Source of the DNA: Verticiella sediminum
GTDB lineage: Bacteria > Pseudomonadota > Gammaproteobacteria > Burkholderiales > Burkholderiaceae_B
Reading direction: 5' to 3'
Length of the DNA stretch: 64,000 bases
NCBI RefSeq assembly: GCF_007558815.1
Contig: NZ_VLTJ01000042.1
Span: forward strand, 1-64,000
Part shown: positions 43,529 through 52,275 of the stretch, piece by piece
Layout: each line of letters starts with the position of its first letter
Position numbering within the stretch: position 1 is the first letter of the stretch
Program-made: the position numbers and the translations under genes
The notes under the pieces: generated by a model
Seen by the model: the letters and a program-made list of their open reading frames with translations, nothing else
Databases searched by the model: none
Told to the model about the DNA's origin: nothing

Positions 43529-45163
43529 ATGATCGACTGCATCTCTCCCGACGCCGCCGCCCGCCTGATCCAGGACGGCGACATGGTGCTCGCCGGCGGC
43601 AACGGCGGCTCGGGCGTACCCGAGGCGCTGTACGAAGCCATCGAGCGGCGCTTTCTCGCCGGCGACGGGCCGCACGGCATCACGCTGTTCCACATGACCG
43701 GCATCGGCGCGGTGACGGAAAAGGGCCTGTGCCGCTTCGCCCATCCCGGCCTGGTGCACCGCGTGATCGGCGGCAACTACGGCATGCAGGTGCCGTTCAT
43801 GAAGCTCATCGTCGACGACCGGCTCGAGGCCTACAACTTCCCGCAGGGCGTGATGAGCCACCTGTGCCGCGCGATGGCGGGCCGCCAGCCCGGCGTGCTA
43901 ACCCACGTGGGCCTGAAGACCTACATGGAGCCCGAGCAGGGAGGCGGCCGGATGAACGCCGGAACCACCACCGAACTCGTGCACAAGGTGTCGCTGCCCA
44001 ACGGCGACTTTCTCTTCTACCAGGTGCCTGGCGTGCCGAAGGTCGCGCTGATACGCGGTACCTCGGCCGACGAGGACGGCTACGTCAGCATGGAACACGA
44101 AGCCACCGCGCGCGAGGACCTGTCCATGGCGCAGGCCGTGCACAACGCCGGCGGCACCGTGATCTGCCAGGTCAAGCGCATCGTCAGGCGCGGCAGCCTG
44201 CACCCCCACATAGTGAAGATACCCGGCTTCCTGATCGACCATCTGGTCGTGGTCCCCGATCAGATGCAGACCTACGCCACACAGTACGACCCGGCGCGCA
44301 GCGGCGAAACCCGCGTGCCGGGCTCGGCGATCGAGCCCGACGCCCACACGCCGCGCCGTGCGATCGCCCGCCGGGCGGCCTTCGAGCTTCGCCCGCGCGA
44401 CGTGGTGAACCTCGGCGTGGGCATCTCCGCCATGATTCCCAACGTCGCCGCCGAGGAAGGCATCGACGAGCTCATCACGCTGACGGTGGAATCCGGCGTC
44501 GTGGGCGGCGTGCCGGGCCATGCCCGGGAGTTCGGCACCGCGGTGAATCCGCGCGTGATCCTGGACCAGGCCTACCAGTTCGACTTCTACGACGGCGGCG
44601 GGCTGTCGTGCGCCTTCCTGTCGTTCGCCCAGGTCGACGCGCAGGGCAACGTCAACGTCACCCGTTTCGGGAACCGCTACGACGGCGCCGGCGGCTTCAT
44701 CAACATCACGCAGAACACGCGCCATCTGGTGTTCAGCGGATCGCTCACGGGCGGCGAATCCGACATCGCGATCGAGAACGGCGGGCTGCGCATCCGCCGG
44801 GACGGCGCGGTGCGCAAATTCGTGCCCGCGGTCGGACAGATCAGCTTCTCCGGCAAGCTCGCCCGCGAACGCGGCCAGGACGTCACCTACGTGACCGACC
44901 GCGCGGTGTTCAAGCTCGGCGCCGACGGCCTGGTCCTGATCGAGATCGCACCCGGCGTGCGGCTGCAGGAAGACGTGCTCGACAGGATCGGGTTTGCGGT
45001 GCGCGTGCACGAGAACCTGCGCGAGATGGATGCCCGCATCTTCCGTGCAGGCCCGATGGGCATCCGCGAAGCCTTCCTGCAACAGCGCCCGCGCCATAGC
45101 GAGCAGGGACGGCATGAAACGACCCCTGCGCTCACTGCGTTCGCTGCTTCCCGGGAGAACTGA
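43529..45163 (+). CDS. Fused CoA-transferase (acetate/3-oxoacid type, YdiF-like)
   Basis: This 544-aa protein has both CoA-transferase halves in one chain: an N-terminal domain (AGGNGGSGVPEALYEAIERR) and a C-terminal one with the catalytic Glu in LTVESGVVGGVPG. It would move CoA from a donor such as acetyl- or succinyl-CoA to the pathway acid, giving the substrate for the acyl-CoA dehydrogenase. The last residues (ALTAFAASREN) are encoded by a dispersed repeat (45124-45155), so the C-terminus may have been extended by repeat insertion. Confidence 0.9.
   Translation: MIDCISPDAAARLIQDGDMVLAGGNGGSGVPEALYEAIERRFLAGDGPHGITLFHMTGIGAVTEKGLCRFAHPGLVHRVIGGNYGMQVPFMKLIVDDRLEAYNFPQGVMSHLCRAMAGRQPGVLTHVGLKTYMEPEQGGGRMNAGTTTELVHKVSLPNGDFLFYQVPGVPKVALIRGTSADEDGYVSMEHEATAREDLSMAQAVHNAGGTVICQVKRIVRRGSLHPHIVKIPGFLIDHLVVVPDQMQTYATQYDPARSGETRVPGSAIEPDAHTPRRAIARRAAFELRPRDVVNLGVGISAMIPNVAAEEGIDELITLTVESGVVGGVPGHAREFGTAVNPRVILDQAYQFDFYDGGGLSCAFLSFAQVDAQGNVNVTRFGNRYDGAGGFINITQNTRHLVFSGSLTGGESDIAIENGGLRIRRDGAVRKFVPAVGQISFSGKLARERGQDVTYVTDRAVFKLGADGLVLIEIAPGVRLQEDVLDRIGFAVRVHENLREMDARIFRAGPMGIREAFLQQRPRHSEQGRHETTPALTAFAASREN
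45124..45155 (-). repeat. Dispersed repeat inside the 3' end of the CoA-transferase gene
   Basis: CGCTCACTGCGTTCGCTGC, followed by CCCGGG, is the reverse complement of the block at about 20311-20338. It encodes the CoA-transferase tail, and its end (GGGAGA) lies at the right distance to be the ribosome site of the next gene. Confidence 0.65.
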
Positions 45164-45164
45164 C

Positions 45165-45632
45165 ATGAACCGGCAAGACATCTACTTCGAGGACGCCGAG
45201 CCAGGCACGCGCTACACGTCGGAGACGCACCTCGTCACCGCCGAGGACATCGCGCGCTTCTGCGAACTCACGCGCGACCACCACCCGCTGCACACCGACG
45301 CGCAGTACGCGCGCACGCGCGGCTTTCCCGGCGTCATCGCGCACGGCCTGTACGGGCTCGCCCTGATGGAAGGTCTCAAGACTTCGCTCGGCCTGTACGA
45401 GAACAGTTCGATCGCCTCGCTCGGGTGGGACGACGTGCGCTTCGTACGGGCCGTGGTCGCCGGCGACCGCGTCCACGTCGCGTTCGAATTCGTGGACAAG
45501 CGCCCCACCAGCAAACCCGGGCGCGGCATCGTCCACGAGATGCTGTACCTGATCAACCAGCACGGCCAGATCGTGATCCAGGCCCGGCATGCGTCCCTCC
45601 TCGCATGCCGCGCCTCGACGACCTGCGCTTGA
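45165..45632 (+). CDS. MaoC-like enoyl-CoA hydratase/dehydratase
   Basis: This 155-aa single hot-dog protein has the hydratase motif FCELTRDHHPLHTDAQYA with the Asp/His pair, and then FPGVIAHGLYGLALM. It would hydrate the enoyl-CoA made by the dehydrogenase encoded upstream. The start follows the CoA-transferase stop by one base, with a GGGAGA ribosome site contributed by the repeat. An (R)-specific hydratase or a mesaconyl-CoA-type hydratase are both possible. Confidence 0.88.
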   Translation: MNRQDIYFEDAEPGTRYTSETHLVTAEDIARFCELTRDHHPLHTDAQYARTRGFPGVIAHGLYGLALMEGLKTSLGLYENSSIASLGWDDVRFVRAVVAGDRVHVAFEFVDKRPTSKPGRGIVHEMLYLINQHGQIVIQARHASLLACRASTTCA

Positions 45633-45674
45633 ACGCTTGCTACACCTCCCTCAACCCGCTCTCAAGGAAGTGCC

Positions 45675-46526
45675 ATGTACGCAACGAAACTGCTCTGCAC
45701 CGCTTTGCTCGGACTGGCGCTGTCTAGCCAAGCACTCGCCGCCTCCTGCACCCCCAAGGTCGCGGCGGAAGACCTCGTCCAGCCCGGCAAGCTGACGATG
45801 GTGACCAACCCCACGCTGCCGCCCCAGCAGTTCGTCGACGAAAAGGGCGAACTCCAGGGCCTGAACATCGAGCTCGGGCGCGCCGTCGCGCAGAAGCTCT
45901 GCCTGGAGCCGGTCTATATCCGCATGGACCGCCCGCCCATGGTGCCGGCCCTGCAAGCCGGTCGCTTCGACATGATCAACACAGGGCTGTTCTGGACGGA
46001 GGATCGCGCCAAGATCATGTACATGGTGCCGTACGGCCAGCAGGCCATGAGCATCTTCACGACACCCAACAGCCCGTTGACGATCACGCGCTTCGAGGAT
46101 CTCGCGGGCCGCGTCGTGGGCATCGAAAGCGGCACCTACCAGGAAGCCCAGGCACGCCATTTCAATGACGAAATGACCAAGAACGGCCTCAAGACGATCG
46201 ATTTCCGCACCTTCACCAATGCGTCGGAGACGATGGCGGCGCTGCGCGCCGGACAGCTCGAGGCGGCCATCAACGCCGACGAGACGGCTCTGGCCTATCA
46301 GGATCTCGGCGTTGCCAAGGTGCACCTGCAAGGGCTGTACGGCACCGATGTGACGCTGGCGCTGCGCAACCGCGCGGCCGCCGAAGCCGTGGCGGGCGCG
46401 CTCGACGAGATCAAGGCGGACGGCTTCTACGACACGGTGTTCGACAAATTCCGCATGACCCGGCTGGTCGACACCAGCAAGTTCGCCATCCGCGGGCCCG
46501 GGCCCGACGGCGGCAAGCCCAACTAA
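45675..46526 (+). CDS. Polar amino-acid ABC transporter periplasmic binding protein
   Basis: This 283-aa protein has a signal peptide (LLCTALLGLALSSQALA) and the family-3 solute-binding fold (GKLTMVTNPTLPPQQFVDEKG; LQGLNIELGRAVAQKL; VVGIESGTYQEAQ). It is the binding component of the importer in this operon, with its permease 20 bp downstream and its ATPase in the divergent arm at 38121. Lack of an obvious alpha-amino-acid Arg/Asp pair by eye leaves the ligand open; amino acids or related small acids are likely. Confidence 0.88.
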   Translation: MYATKLLCTALLGLALSSQALAASCTPKVAAEDLVQPGKLTMVTNPTLPPQQFVDEKGELQGLNIELGRAVAQKLCLEPVYIRMDRPPMVPALQAGRFDMINTGLFWTEDRAKIMYMVPYGQQAMSIFTTPNSPLTITRFEDLAGRVVGIESGTYQEAQARHFNDEMTKNGLKTIDFRTFTNASETMAALRAGQLEAAINADETALAYQDLGVAKVHLQGLYGTDVTLALRNRAAAEAVAGALDEIKADGFYDTVFDKFRMTRLVDTSKFAIRGPGPDGGKPN

Positions 46527-46546
46527 CCCGAGGCGAGGGACAGGGT

Positions 46547-47272
46547 ATGTTCAGTTTCGAAGCATTCCTATCGTATTTGGTGAACCCCTACCTGCTGGGC
46601 GGGGTCGGCATCACCATCGGCTTGACCATCGCGACCGCGGCGATCGGGCTGCTGCTCGCCCTGCCCCTCGCGCTGGCCACCATGTCCAGCCATGCGGTCA
46701 TCTCCGCGCCCGCGCGCTTCTACGTATGGCTGTTCCGCGGCACGCCGCTGCTGGTACAGATCGTCATCATCTATACCGGCCTGCCGCAGCTCGGCGTGCG
46801 CTTCGACGTACTCACCTCGGCGGTGATCGCGCTCAGCCTGAACGAAGCCGCCTACCTGTCGGAGACCATCCGCGGCGGCTTCGGCGCAGTGGCCAAGGGC
46901 CAGGTCGAGGCGGCCAAGGCGCTCAGCCTGTCGCGCTTCGCCACGCTGCGCCTGGTCACGCTGCCGCAGGTGATCCGCATCATCATCCCGCCGCTGGGCA
47001 ACTCCGTGAACGGCCTGCTCAAGGCCACCTCCCTCGCCTCGGTGATCTCGATGCAGGAACTCATGCACCGTGCCCAGGTGCTGATGCAGGCCAAGTTCGA
47101 AGTGCTCGAACTCTATTGCGTGGCCGCGGTGTACTACCTGCTGCTGACTTCGCTGTGGGGCCTGGTCCAGACCCGCCTGGAGCGCCACTACGGCCGGGGG
47201 TATGCGCCCACCGCGAAAGCACCCGCCGCGCGCCGCTGGCTCCGCGCGCGGACCTCGTCGGCTGCCGCCTGA
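46547..47272 (+). CDS. Polar amino-acid ABC transporter permease
   Basis: This 241-aa inner-membrane protein has about five hydrophobic segments, the PAAT motif LFRGTPLLVQIVIIYTGLPQ and the EAA loop QVEAAKALSLSRFATLRLVTLPQ. A single permease gene suggests a homodimeric channel. It overlaps nothing and is followed by the ureidoglycolate-lyase-like gene after 44 bp. Confidence 0.92.
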   Translation: MFSFEAFLSYLVNPYLLGGVGITIGLTIATAAIGLLLALPLALATMSSHAVISAPARFYVWLFRGTPLLVQIVIIYTGLPQLGVRFDVLTSAVIALSLNEAAYLSETIRGGFGAVAKGQVEAAKALSLSRFATLRLVTLPQVIRIIIPPLGNSVNGLLKATSLASVISMQELMHRAQVLMQAKFEVLELYCVAAVYYLLLTSLWGLVQTRLERHYGRGYAPTAKAPAARRWLRARTSSAAA

Positions 47273-47316
47273 CGCCCTCCAATCCGCCCGGGGGCGCGCC
47301 GCGCCCGACACCCGCC

Positions 47317-47790
47317 ATGCTCATCATTCCAACGCCCCTGACCGCAGAGGCTTTCGCGCCCTACGGCCACGTCCTGCAGTGCCCGCGGCAGCCGGCGCGG
47401 CAGTACCACGACCCCATCCTTGCCAACCTGCGCGGCAGCGGCGCAAGCCCCAGCCTTTCGCTCATCACCGTGGCGCCCACCGCGCTGCCCCTGCGTCTCA
47501 CGGCACTGGAACGGCACGCCTACTCCAGCCAGACCTTCATCCCTCTGGACGTCGCCGCCTACGTTGTCATCGTCGCGCCCCGCGCGCCGGACGGCGGCCC
47601 CGACGGCGGCGCCGCGCAGGCCTTCCTGGCGGGGCCGGAACAGGCGGTGAGCTACCACGCCGACACCTGGCATCATGGCCTGACCGTGCTCGAGCGCCAG
47701 GCGCGGTTCGCCATTCTCATGTGGCGCGCCGGCGACGATGGCGACGAGGAATTCCGCCCCATTGCGCCCGTCTCCGTCGCCGGCGTCTGA
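47317..47790 (+). CDS. Ureidoglycolate lyase (AllA)-family protein
   Basis: This 157-aa cupin-like protein matches the AllA family: PLTAEAFAPYGHVLQ at the start, ITVAPTALPLRLTALERHAYSSQTFIPL in the middle, and the core YHADTWHHGLTVLE (compare YxxGxWHHPL). AllA releases urea and glyoxylate from ureidoglycolate. No other purine-degradation gene is near, so here it may cleave a related ureido or hydroxy acid at the end of the LacI-controlled pathway. The ATG is chosen because homology starts at MLIIPTPL. Confidence 0.8.
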   Translation: MLIIPTPLTAEAFAPYGHVLQCPRQPARQYHDPILANLRGSGASPSLSLITVAPTALPLRLTALERHAYSSQTFIPLDVAAYVVIVAPRAPDGGPDGGAAQAFLAGPEQAVSYHADTWHHGLTVLERQARFAILMWRAGDDGDEEFRPIAPVSVAGV

Positions 47791-47792
47791 AG

Positions 47793-47853
47793 CACCACGC
47801 CGCTCGCCTGGCTGGCGTCGACGGCGAGCGCGCCAGCCGACACGGCCGGCAGG
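47793..47853 (-). pseudogene. Fragment of an arsB-like gene
   Basis: These 61 bp match 49020-49080 inside arsB at 55 positions by hand alignment, in the same orientation. In the arsB frame the fragment reads [20 protein letters not shown] against [20 protein letters not shown]. Four of six base changes cluster at one end. It is too short to function and points to a deleted or recombined arsB-type gene. Confidence 0.75.
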
Positions 47854-47917
47854 GCGGCGCCGGCTTTCATCCTCGCGCGGGCGCGGCTAACATGCCGGCT
47901 CGTTCACCGAGGCCGCC

Positions 47918-48781
47918 ATGCCAGCGCTCACTCCCCGACAGGCCCTGCAGGTCTCCGTTGCGGTCGCCATCCTGACCACCCTGCTCAAGGGGCTGGCCGC
48001 CTGGATCACCGGCTCGGTGGCTTTTTTCTCGGATGCGCTCGAATCCCTGGTCAACGTGACCGGCGCGGCGTTCGCGCTGGCGATGGTGATCTACGCGCAG
48101 CAGCCCCCGGACGCCGAGCACCCCTACGGCCACGGCAAGGCCGAGTATTTCTCGGCCGCCTTCGAAGGCGGCATGATCTTTCTGGCCGCGCTGGCGATTC
48201 TCGTCTCGGCCGCCGAGCGCATCGTGCATCCGCGCCCGATCGAGGCGCTCGGCTGGGGCACGGCCCTGGCGGTGCTCGCCACCCTGGCCAACCTGCTCGT
48301 GGCCAGGCTGCTGCTGGCGGCGGCGCGCACCCATCGCTCGATCGCCGCCGAAGCCGACGCCAGGCATCTCATGACCGACGTGTTCACCACGGCCGGCGTC
48401 ATCGCCGGCGTGGCGCTCGCGGTGCTCACCGGCCACGTCTGGCTCGACCCCCTGCTCGCCATGCTGGTCGCGCTGAACATCCTGCGCGAGGGCTGGCGCC
48501 TGCTGCGCCGCTCCGTCGACGGCCTGATGGACCACGCGCTGAACCCGGCCGAACTGGCGAGCCTGGAGGCGGCCCTCGCCGCCTGTCTGGTCGATGGCGT
48601 GCACTACGTCGGCCTGCGCACGCGCAAGGCCGGCGCGCTGCGCTTCGCACACGTCCAGGTGCACGTGCCCGGCGACTGGAGCGTCACGCGGGCGCACGAG
48701 CTGGCCGACCGGGTCGAAGCCGCCGCGCAGGCGGTCGGGATCACGCTGACCACGCACATCGAGCCGGCGCAGCGGCGCTGA
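47918..48781 (+). CDS. Cation diffusion facilitator (CDF) family transporter
   Basis: This 287-aa efflux protein has about six hydrophobic segments and a cytoplasmic C-terminal domain (VDGVHYVGLRTRKAGALRFAHVQVHV). Metal-site candidates are Asp in FFSDALESLVN, HPYGHGKAEY in the loop, and HLMTDVFTT in helix 5. It exports Zn, Fe, Cd or a related divalent ion in exchange for protons. It is convergent with arsB, with a hairpin over both stop codons, and an arsB fragment lies upstream. Confidence 0.9.
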   Translation: MPALTPRQALQVSVAVAILTTLLKGLAAWITGSVAFFSDALESLVNVTGAAFALAMVIYAQQPPDAEHPYGHGKAEYFSAAFEGGMIFLAALAILVSAAERIVHPRPIEALGWGTALAVLATLANLLVARLLLAAARTHRSIAAEADARHLMTDVFTTAGVIAGVALAVLTGHVWLDPLLAMLVALNILREGWRLLRRSVDGLMDHALNPAELASLEAALAACLVDGVHYVGLRTRKAGALRFAHVQVHVPGDWSVTRAHELADRVEAAAQAVGITLTTHIEPAQRR

Positions 48782-48812
48782 GCCCGGCGGCCGGCGCGCC
48801 CCGTCGGGCTCA
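48779..48812. terminator. Hairpin spanning the two convergent stop codons
   Basis: TGAGCCCG and CGGGCTCA form an 8-bp stem with a GC-rich interior. The stem arms contain the stop codons of both the CDF gene and arsB. There is no T run, so termination is plausible but not certain. Confidence 0.4.
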
Positions 48813-50090
48813 GGCCAGGCGCAGCGCCAGCGCGGCCAGCGTCAACGCCAGCACGGGCACGGTCAGCACCACGCCGATACGGAAGTAATAGCCCCACGTG
48901 ATGCGCACCTGCTTGCGGGCGAGCACGTGCAGCCAGAGCAAGGTGGCCAGCGAGCCGATCGGCGTGATCTTGGGGCCGAGGTCGCAGCCGATCACGTTGG
49001 CGTAGATCATGGCCTCGCGCACCACGCCGCTCGCCTGGCTGGCATCGATGGCGAGCGCGCCGGTCAGCACGGCCGGCAGGTTGTTCATGACCGAGGACAG
49101 CAGGGCCATGGCCAGGCCCGTGCCCAGCGCCGCGCCCCACACGCCCCAGGCCGCGAAGACATCGAGCAGGCCGGCGAGCGCATCGGTGAAACCCGCATTG
49201 CGCAAGCCGTAGATCACCAGGTACATGCCCAGCGAGAACACCACGATCTGCCAGGGCGCCTCGCGCAGCACCTTGCGCGTGCAGACCACGTGGCCGCGCG
49301 CGGCCACCGCCAGCAGCACGGCCGCGGCAACGCCGGACACCGCGCTGACGGGTATGCCCAGGGGCTCCAGGACGAACATGCCGGCCAGCAGCAGCACGAG
49401 CACGACCCAGCCGGCGCGGAAGGTGGCCACGTCGCGGATCGCCTCGCGCGGCGCGCGCAGCCGCGATACGTCGTAGCGCGCGGGCACCTCGCGGCCGAAA
49501 CAGGCCAGCAGCACGGCAAGCGAGGCCGCCACCGACACCAGCGTCACCGGCAGCATCACCTGCGCATAGCGGCCGAAGCCGATGTCGAAGAAGTCGGCCG
49601 AGACGATGTTGACCAGGTTGGACACGATGAGCGGCAGACTGGCCGTGTCCGCGATGAAGCCCGCGGCCATCACGAAGGCGAGCGTGGCGCCGCTGCCGAA
49701 GCCCAGGCCGGCCAGCATCGCCATGACGATGGGCGTGAGAATGAGCGCCGCGCCGTCGTTGGCGAACAGGGCCGACACCACCGCACCCAGCACCACGCTA
49801 AGGCAGAACAGGCGCCGGCCGCGCCCGCCACCCCAACGCGCAACGTGCAGTGCGGCCCACTCGAAGAAGCCGGCCTCGTCCAGGATCAGGCTGATCACGA
49901 TGATCGCGATGAAGGTGGCGGTGGCGTTCCAGACCACGGCCCAGACCGCCGGGATGTCGGACCAGTGCACGGCGCCGGTGGCCAGCGCCAGCGCCGCGCC
50001 CAGGCCGGCGCTCCAGCCCACGCCCAACCCGCGCGGCTGCCAGATCACCAGCACCAGGGTCAACAGGAAAATCGCGGCGGCAAGCGGCAT
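48810..50090 (-). CDS. arsB: ArsB-type arsenite/antimonite efflux permease
   Basis: This 426-aa membrane protein has about 12 hydrophobic segments and matches ArsB in length (429 aa in plasmid R773). Recognisable regions are [41 protein letters not shown] and [20 protein letters not shown]. It exports As(III)/Sb(III). No arsR, arsC or arsA is in the window, so this is a solitary arsB; a CDF gene is its neighbour. The long upstream open frame is ignored because [15 protein letters not shown] begins the first helix. Confidence 0.9.
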   Translation of the reverse strand: MPLAAAIFLLTLVLVIWQPRGLGVGWSAGLGAALALATGAVHWSDIPAVWAVVWNATATFIAIIVISLILDEAGFFEWAALHVARWGGGRGRRLFCLSVVLGAVVSALFANDGAALILTPIVMAMLAGLGFGSGATLAFVMAAGFIADTASLPLIVSNLVNIVSADFFDIGFGRYAQVMLPVTLVSVAASLAVLLACFGREVPARYDVSRLRAPREAIRDVATFRAGWVVLVLLLAGMFVLEPLGIPVSAVSGVAAAVLLAVAARGHVVCTRKVLREAPWQIVVFSLGMYLVIYGLRNAGFTDALAGLLDVFAAWGVWGAALGTGLAMALLSSVMNNLPAVLTGALAIDASQASGVVREAMIYANVIGCDLGPKITPIGSLATLLWLHVLARKQVRITWGYYFRIGVVLTVPVLALTLAALALRLA

Positions 50091-50441
50091 GACGGACGGG
50101 GTGCGCGGAGAAAGCCGCAGGCGGCCTGCGGAACGGGGAGCGCATGATACCGCCGATGCGTGCGCCGCACCGGCCTGCGGACCGCGCACAGGGCGGCGAA
50201 CCTTGGCAGGCCTGCGCAGGCCTCGCGTTGCCGCAGGAACAACCGTTGCTGCAAGGCCACACAGCGCCGGCCCGCAACGGCCGGTGCCGGCGTCGTGCGC
50301 GGCCCTGCATCCACATGGCCCTGCAAGCCAGACACGACGCGCTACAGAAGGCCGGCCGACCGGCCCGGCCCACACCACGGCCCATGGCGCGGCGGCACAG
50401 CCGGCATGCCGGGCGCTCAACCAACAGGAGGAACCGCCGCC
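50091..50441. other. Divergent intergenic region upstream of arsB
   Basis: This 351-bp GC-rich gap separates arsB from the DUF2231 gene. A perfect 16-bp palindrome (AGGCCTGCGCAGGCCT, 50208-50223) lies near its middle and might be an operator. I see no ArsR-type site or clear promoter. Confidence 0.45.
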
Positions 50442-50870
50442 ATGGCAGTCACCATCGACTACAGGTACCCAGGCTACATACACCCGCTGCATGCCGTCTT
50501 CCTGGCCGGCACCATTCCCCTGTTCCTCGGGGCGGCGCTGAGCGACGCGGCCTACGCGTCGACCTATGAGATCCAGTGGAGCAACTTCGCCGCCTGGCTG
50601 ATCGCCGGTGGACTGGTGTTCGGCACCGTGGCGCTGCTGTGCGCCCTCATCGGCCTTGCGCGTCCGACGCGCCGCCACCGCGGCGGCGCGGCCTACTTCC
50701 TGGTACTGCTCATCACCTGGGTGCTGGGCATCGTCAACGCACTGGTCCACGCCCGCGACGCGTGGGCAATCATGCCCACCGGCTTGGTGCTGTCGGTGAT
50801 CGTGACCGTGCTGGCATGCATCGCCGCATGGCTGGGCCTGCGTACACCGCGCATGAGGGAATCGACATGA
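50442..50870 (+). CDS. DUF2231-family membrane protein
   Basis: This 142-aa protein has four hydrophobic segments and the pattern of DUF2231 ([37 protein letters not shown]). AGGAGG precedes the ATG. Proteins of this type are often encoded beside quinoprotein or cytochrome genes, possibly as redox partners in the membrane. Its stop overlaps the start of the dehydrogenase gene (ATGA), so the two are coupled. Confidence 0.8.
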   Translation: MAVTIDYRYPGYIHPLHAVFLAGTIPLFLGAALSDAAYASTYEIQWSNFAAWLIAGGLVFGTVALLCALIGLARPTRRHRGGAAYFLVLLITWVLGIVNALVHARDAWAIMPTGLVLSVIVTVLACIAAWLGLRTPRMREST

Positions 50871-52156
50871 AGCTCGCCTACGTTCCAGCCCTGATCGCAA
50901 GTTCCGCGCTGCTGGCCGGCTGCGGGGCCGAACCGCAACCGCTGCAATACGGCGCCAACCCGGACCTGCCCGAGCCCAGGCGCGGGCTGCTGCCCAACAT
51001 GACGATCGCCAAGCCTGCGCCCTGGGGCGATCGCCAGCCCACGGTGCCGCAGGGCTATGCGATCAGCGCCATCGCCACGGACCTGCAGATCCCGCGCCAG
51101 ACCCTGGTGCTGCCCAACGGCGACATCCTGGTGGCCGAAGGCCGGGGCGGCAACGCGCCGACGCTCAAACTCAAGGACGTGATCGCCGGCGTCATCAAGG
51201 CCCGGGGCAATACGTCGGTGGAAAGCGGCAACCGGCTGACCCTGCTGCGCGACGCCGACGGCGACGGCACCTACGAACAGCGCACCGTGTTCGCCGAGGA
51301 CCTCGACGCCCCCTATGGCCTGGCGCTGGTCGGCAACAACCTCTACGTTGCCAACCAGGACGAACTGGTGCGCTTCGAGTACCAGGAAGGCCAGACCCAG
51401 GCCAGCGGCCCGCCGGCCAAGGTGGCCGACCTGCCCTCGGCGATCAACCATCACTGGACCAAGGCCCTGGCCGCCAGCGCGGACGGGCAGTACCTCTACG
51501 TGGGCATCGGTTCCAACAGCAACATCACCGAGCGCGGCATGGCGGTCGAGGTGGACCGCGCCATGGTGTGGCAGGTGGACGCGAACACCGGCGCGCACAA
51601 GCCCTATGCGACCGGCCTGCGCAACCCCACCGCGCTCGCCATCCAGCCCGGCACCGGGCAACTGTGGGCCGTCGTCAACGAACGCGACGAGATCGGCCCC
51701 GACCTCGTCCCCGACTACCTCACCTCCGTGCGCGAGGGCGCTTTCTATGGCTGGCCCTACAGCTATTGGGGCCAGCACGTGGACGAGCGCGTCCGGCCGC
51801 AGGACCCGGAGAAGGTCGCCTCCGCCATCGCGCCCGACTACAGCCTGGGCTCGCACGTGGCCGCCCTGGGCCTGGCCTTCTCCAGCGAGGCCATGGGCAC
51901 GGAATTCGCCGACGGCGTGTTCGTCGGCGAGCACGGCAGTTGGAACCGCGCGGAACCGGTGGGCTACAAGGTGGTCTTCGTGCCCTTTCAGGATGGCCGG
52001 CCCGCCGGCGATCCGATCGACTTCGTCGCCGGCTTTCGCGACGACGACGGCACGACCCGCGGGCGTCCGGTGGGCGTGACGCTGGACCCGCGCGGCGCGC
52101 TCATCGTCGCCGACGACCTGTCCAACACCGTGTGGCGCGTGACGCCCGCGCGCTGA
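50867..52156 (+). CDS. Sorbosone/glucose dehydrogenase-family lipoprotein
   Basis: This 429-aa protein has a lipobox LLAGC (Cys18) and a six-bladed beta-propeller of the PQQ-dependent glucose/sorbosone dehydrogenase type. Landmarks are [20 protein letters not shown], an acidic Ca-like loop [23 protein letters not shown] and [12 protein letters not shown]. It probably oxidises an aldose or related alcohol at the membrane surface. PQQ-synthesis genes are not in the window. It is translationally coupled to the DUF2231 gene. Confidence 0.87.
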   Translation: MKLAYVPALIASSALLAGCGAEPQPLQYGANPDLPEPRRGLLPNMTIAKPAPWGDRQPTVPQGYAISAIATDLQIPRQTLVLPNGDILVAEGRGGNAPTLKLKDVIAGVIKARGNTSVESGNRLTLLRDADGDGTYEQRTVFAEDLDAPYGLALVGNNLYVANQDELVRFEYQEGQTQASGPPAKVADLPSAINHHWTKALAASADGQYLYVGIGSNSNITERGMAVEVDRAMVWQVDANTGAHKPYATGLRNPTALAIQPGTGQLWAVVNERDEIGPDLVPDYLTSVREGAFYGWPYSYWGQHVDERVRPQDPEKVASAIAPDYSLGSHVAALGLAFSSEAMGTEFADGVFVGEHGSWNRAEPVGYKVVFVPFQDGRPAGDPIDFVAGFRDDDGTTRGRPVGVTLDPRGALIVADDLSNTVWRVTPAR

Positions 52157-52165
52157 CGGCCTGCA

Positions 52166-52197
52166 CCGGCCGGCCAGCAGCGCTGCTGGCCGGCCGG
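52166..52197. terminator. Perfect 32-bp palindrome between convergent genes
   Basis: Two 16-base arms, beginning CCGGCCGGCC, meet at 52181/52182 with no spacer. It lies 10 bp after the sorbosone-dehydrogenase gene and 79 bp before the end of the FAH gene. A cruciform or bidirectional terminator is plausible, although no T run follows. Confidence 0.45.
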
Positions 52198-52275
52198 CGG
52201 CGATGTCGGGACTGCGCCAGCCTCGCGGGCCGAACCGGGCTGCGGCACAACCTCGTCGCACAGCGCCATCGCGCA

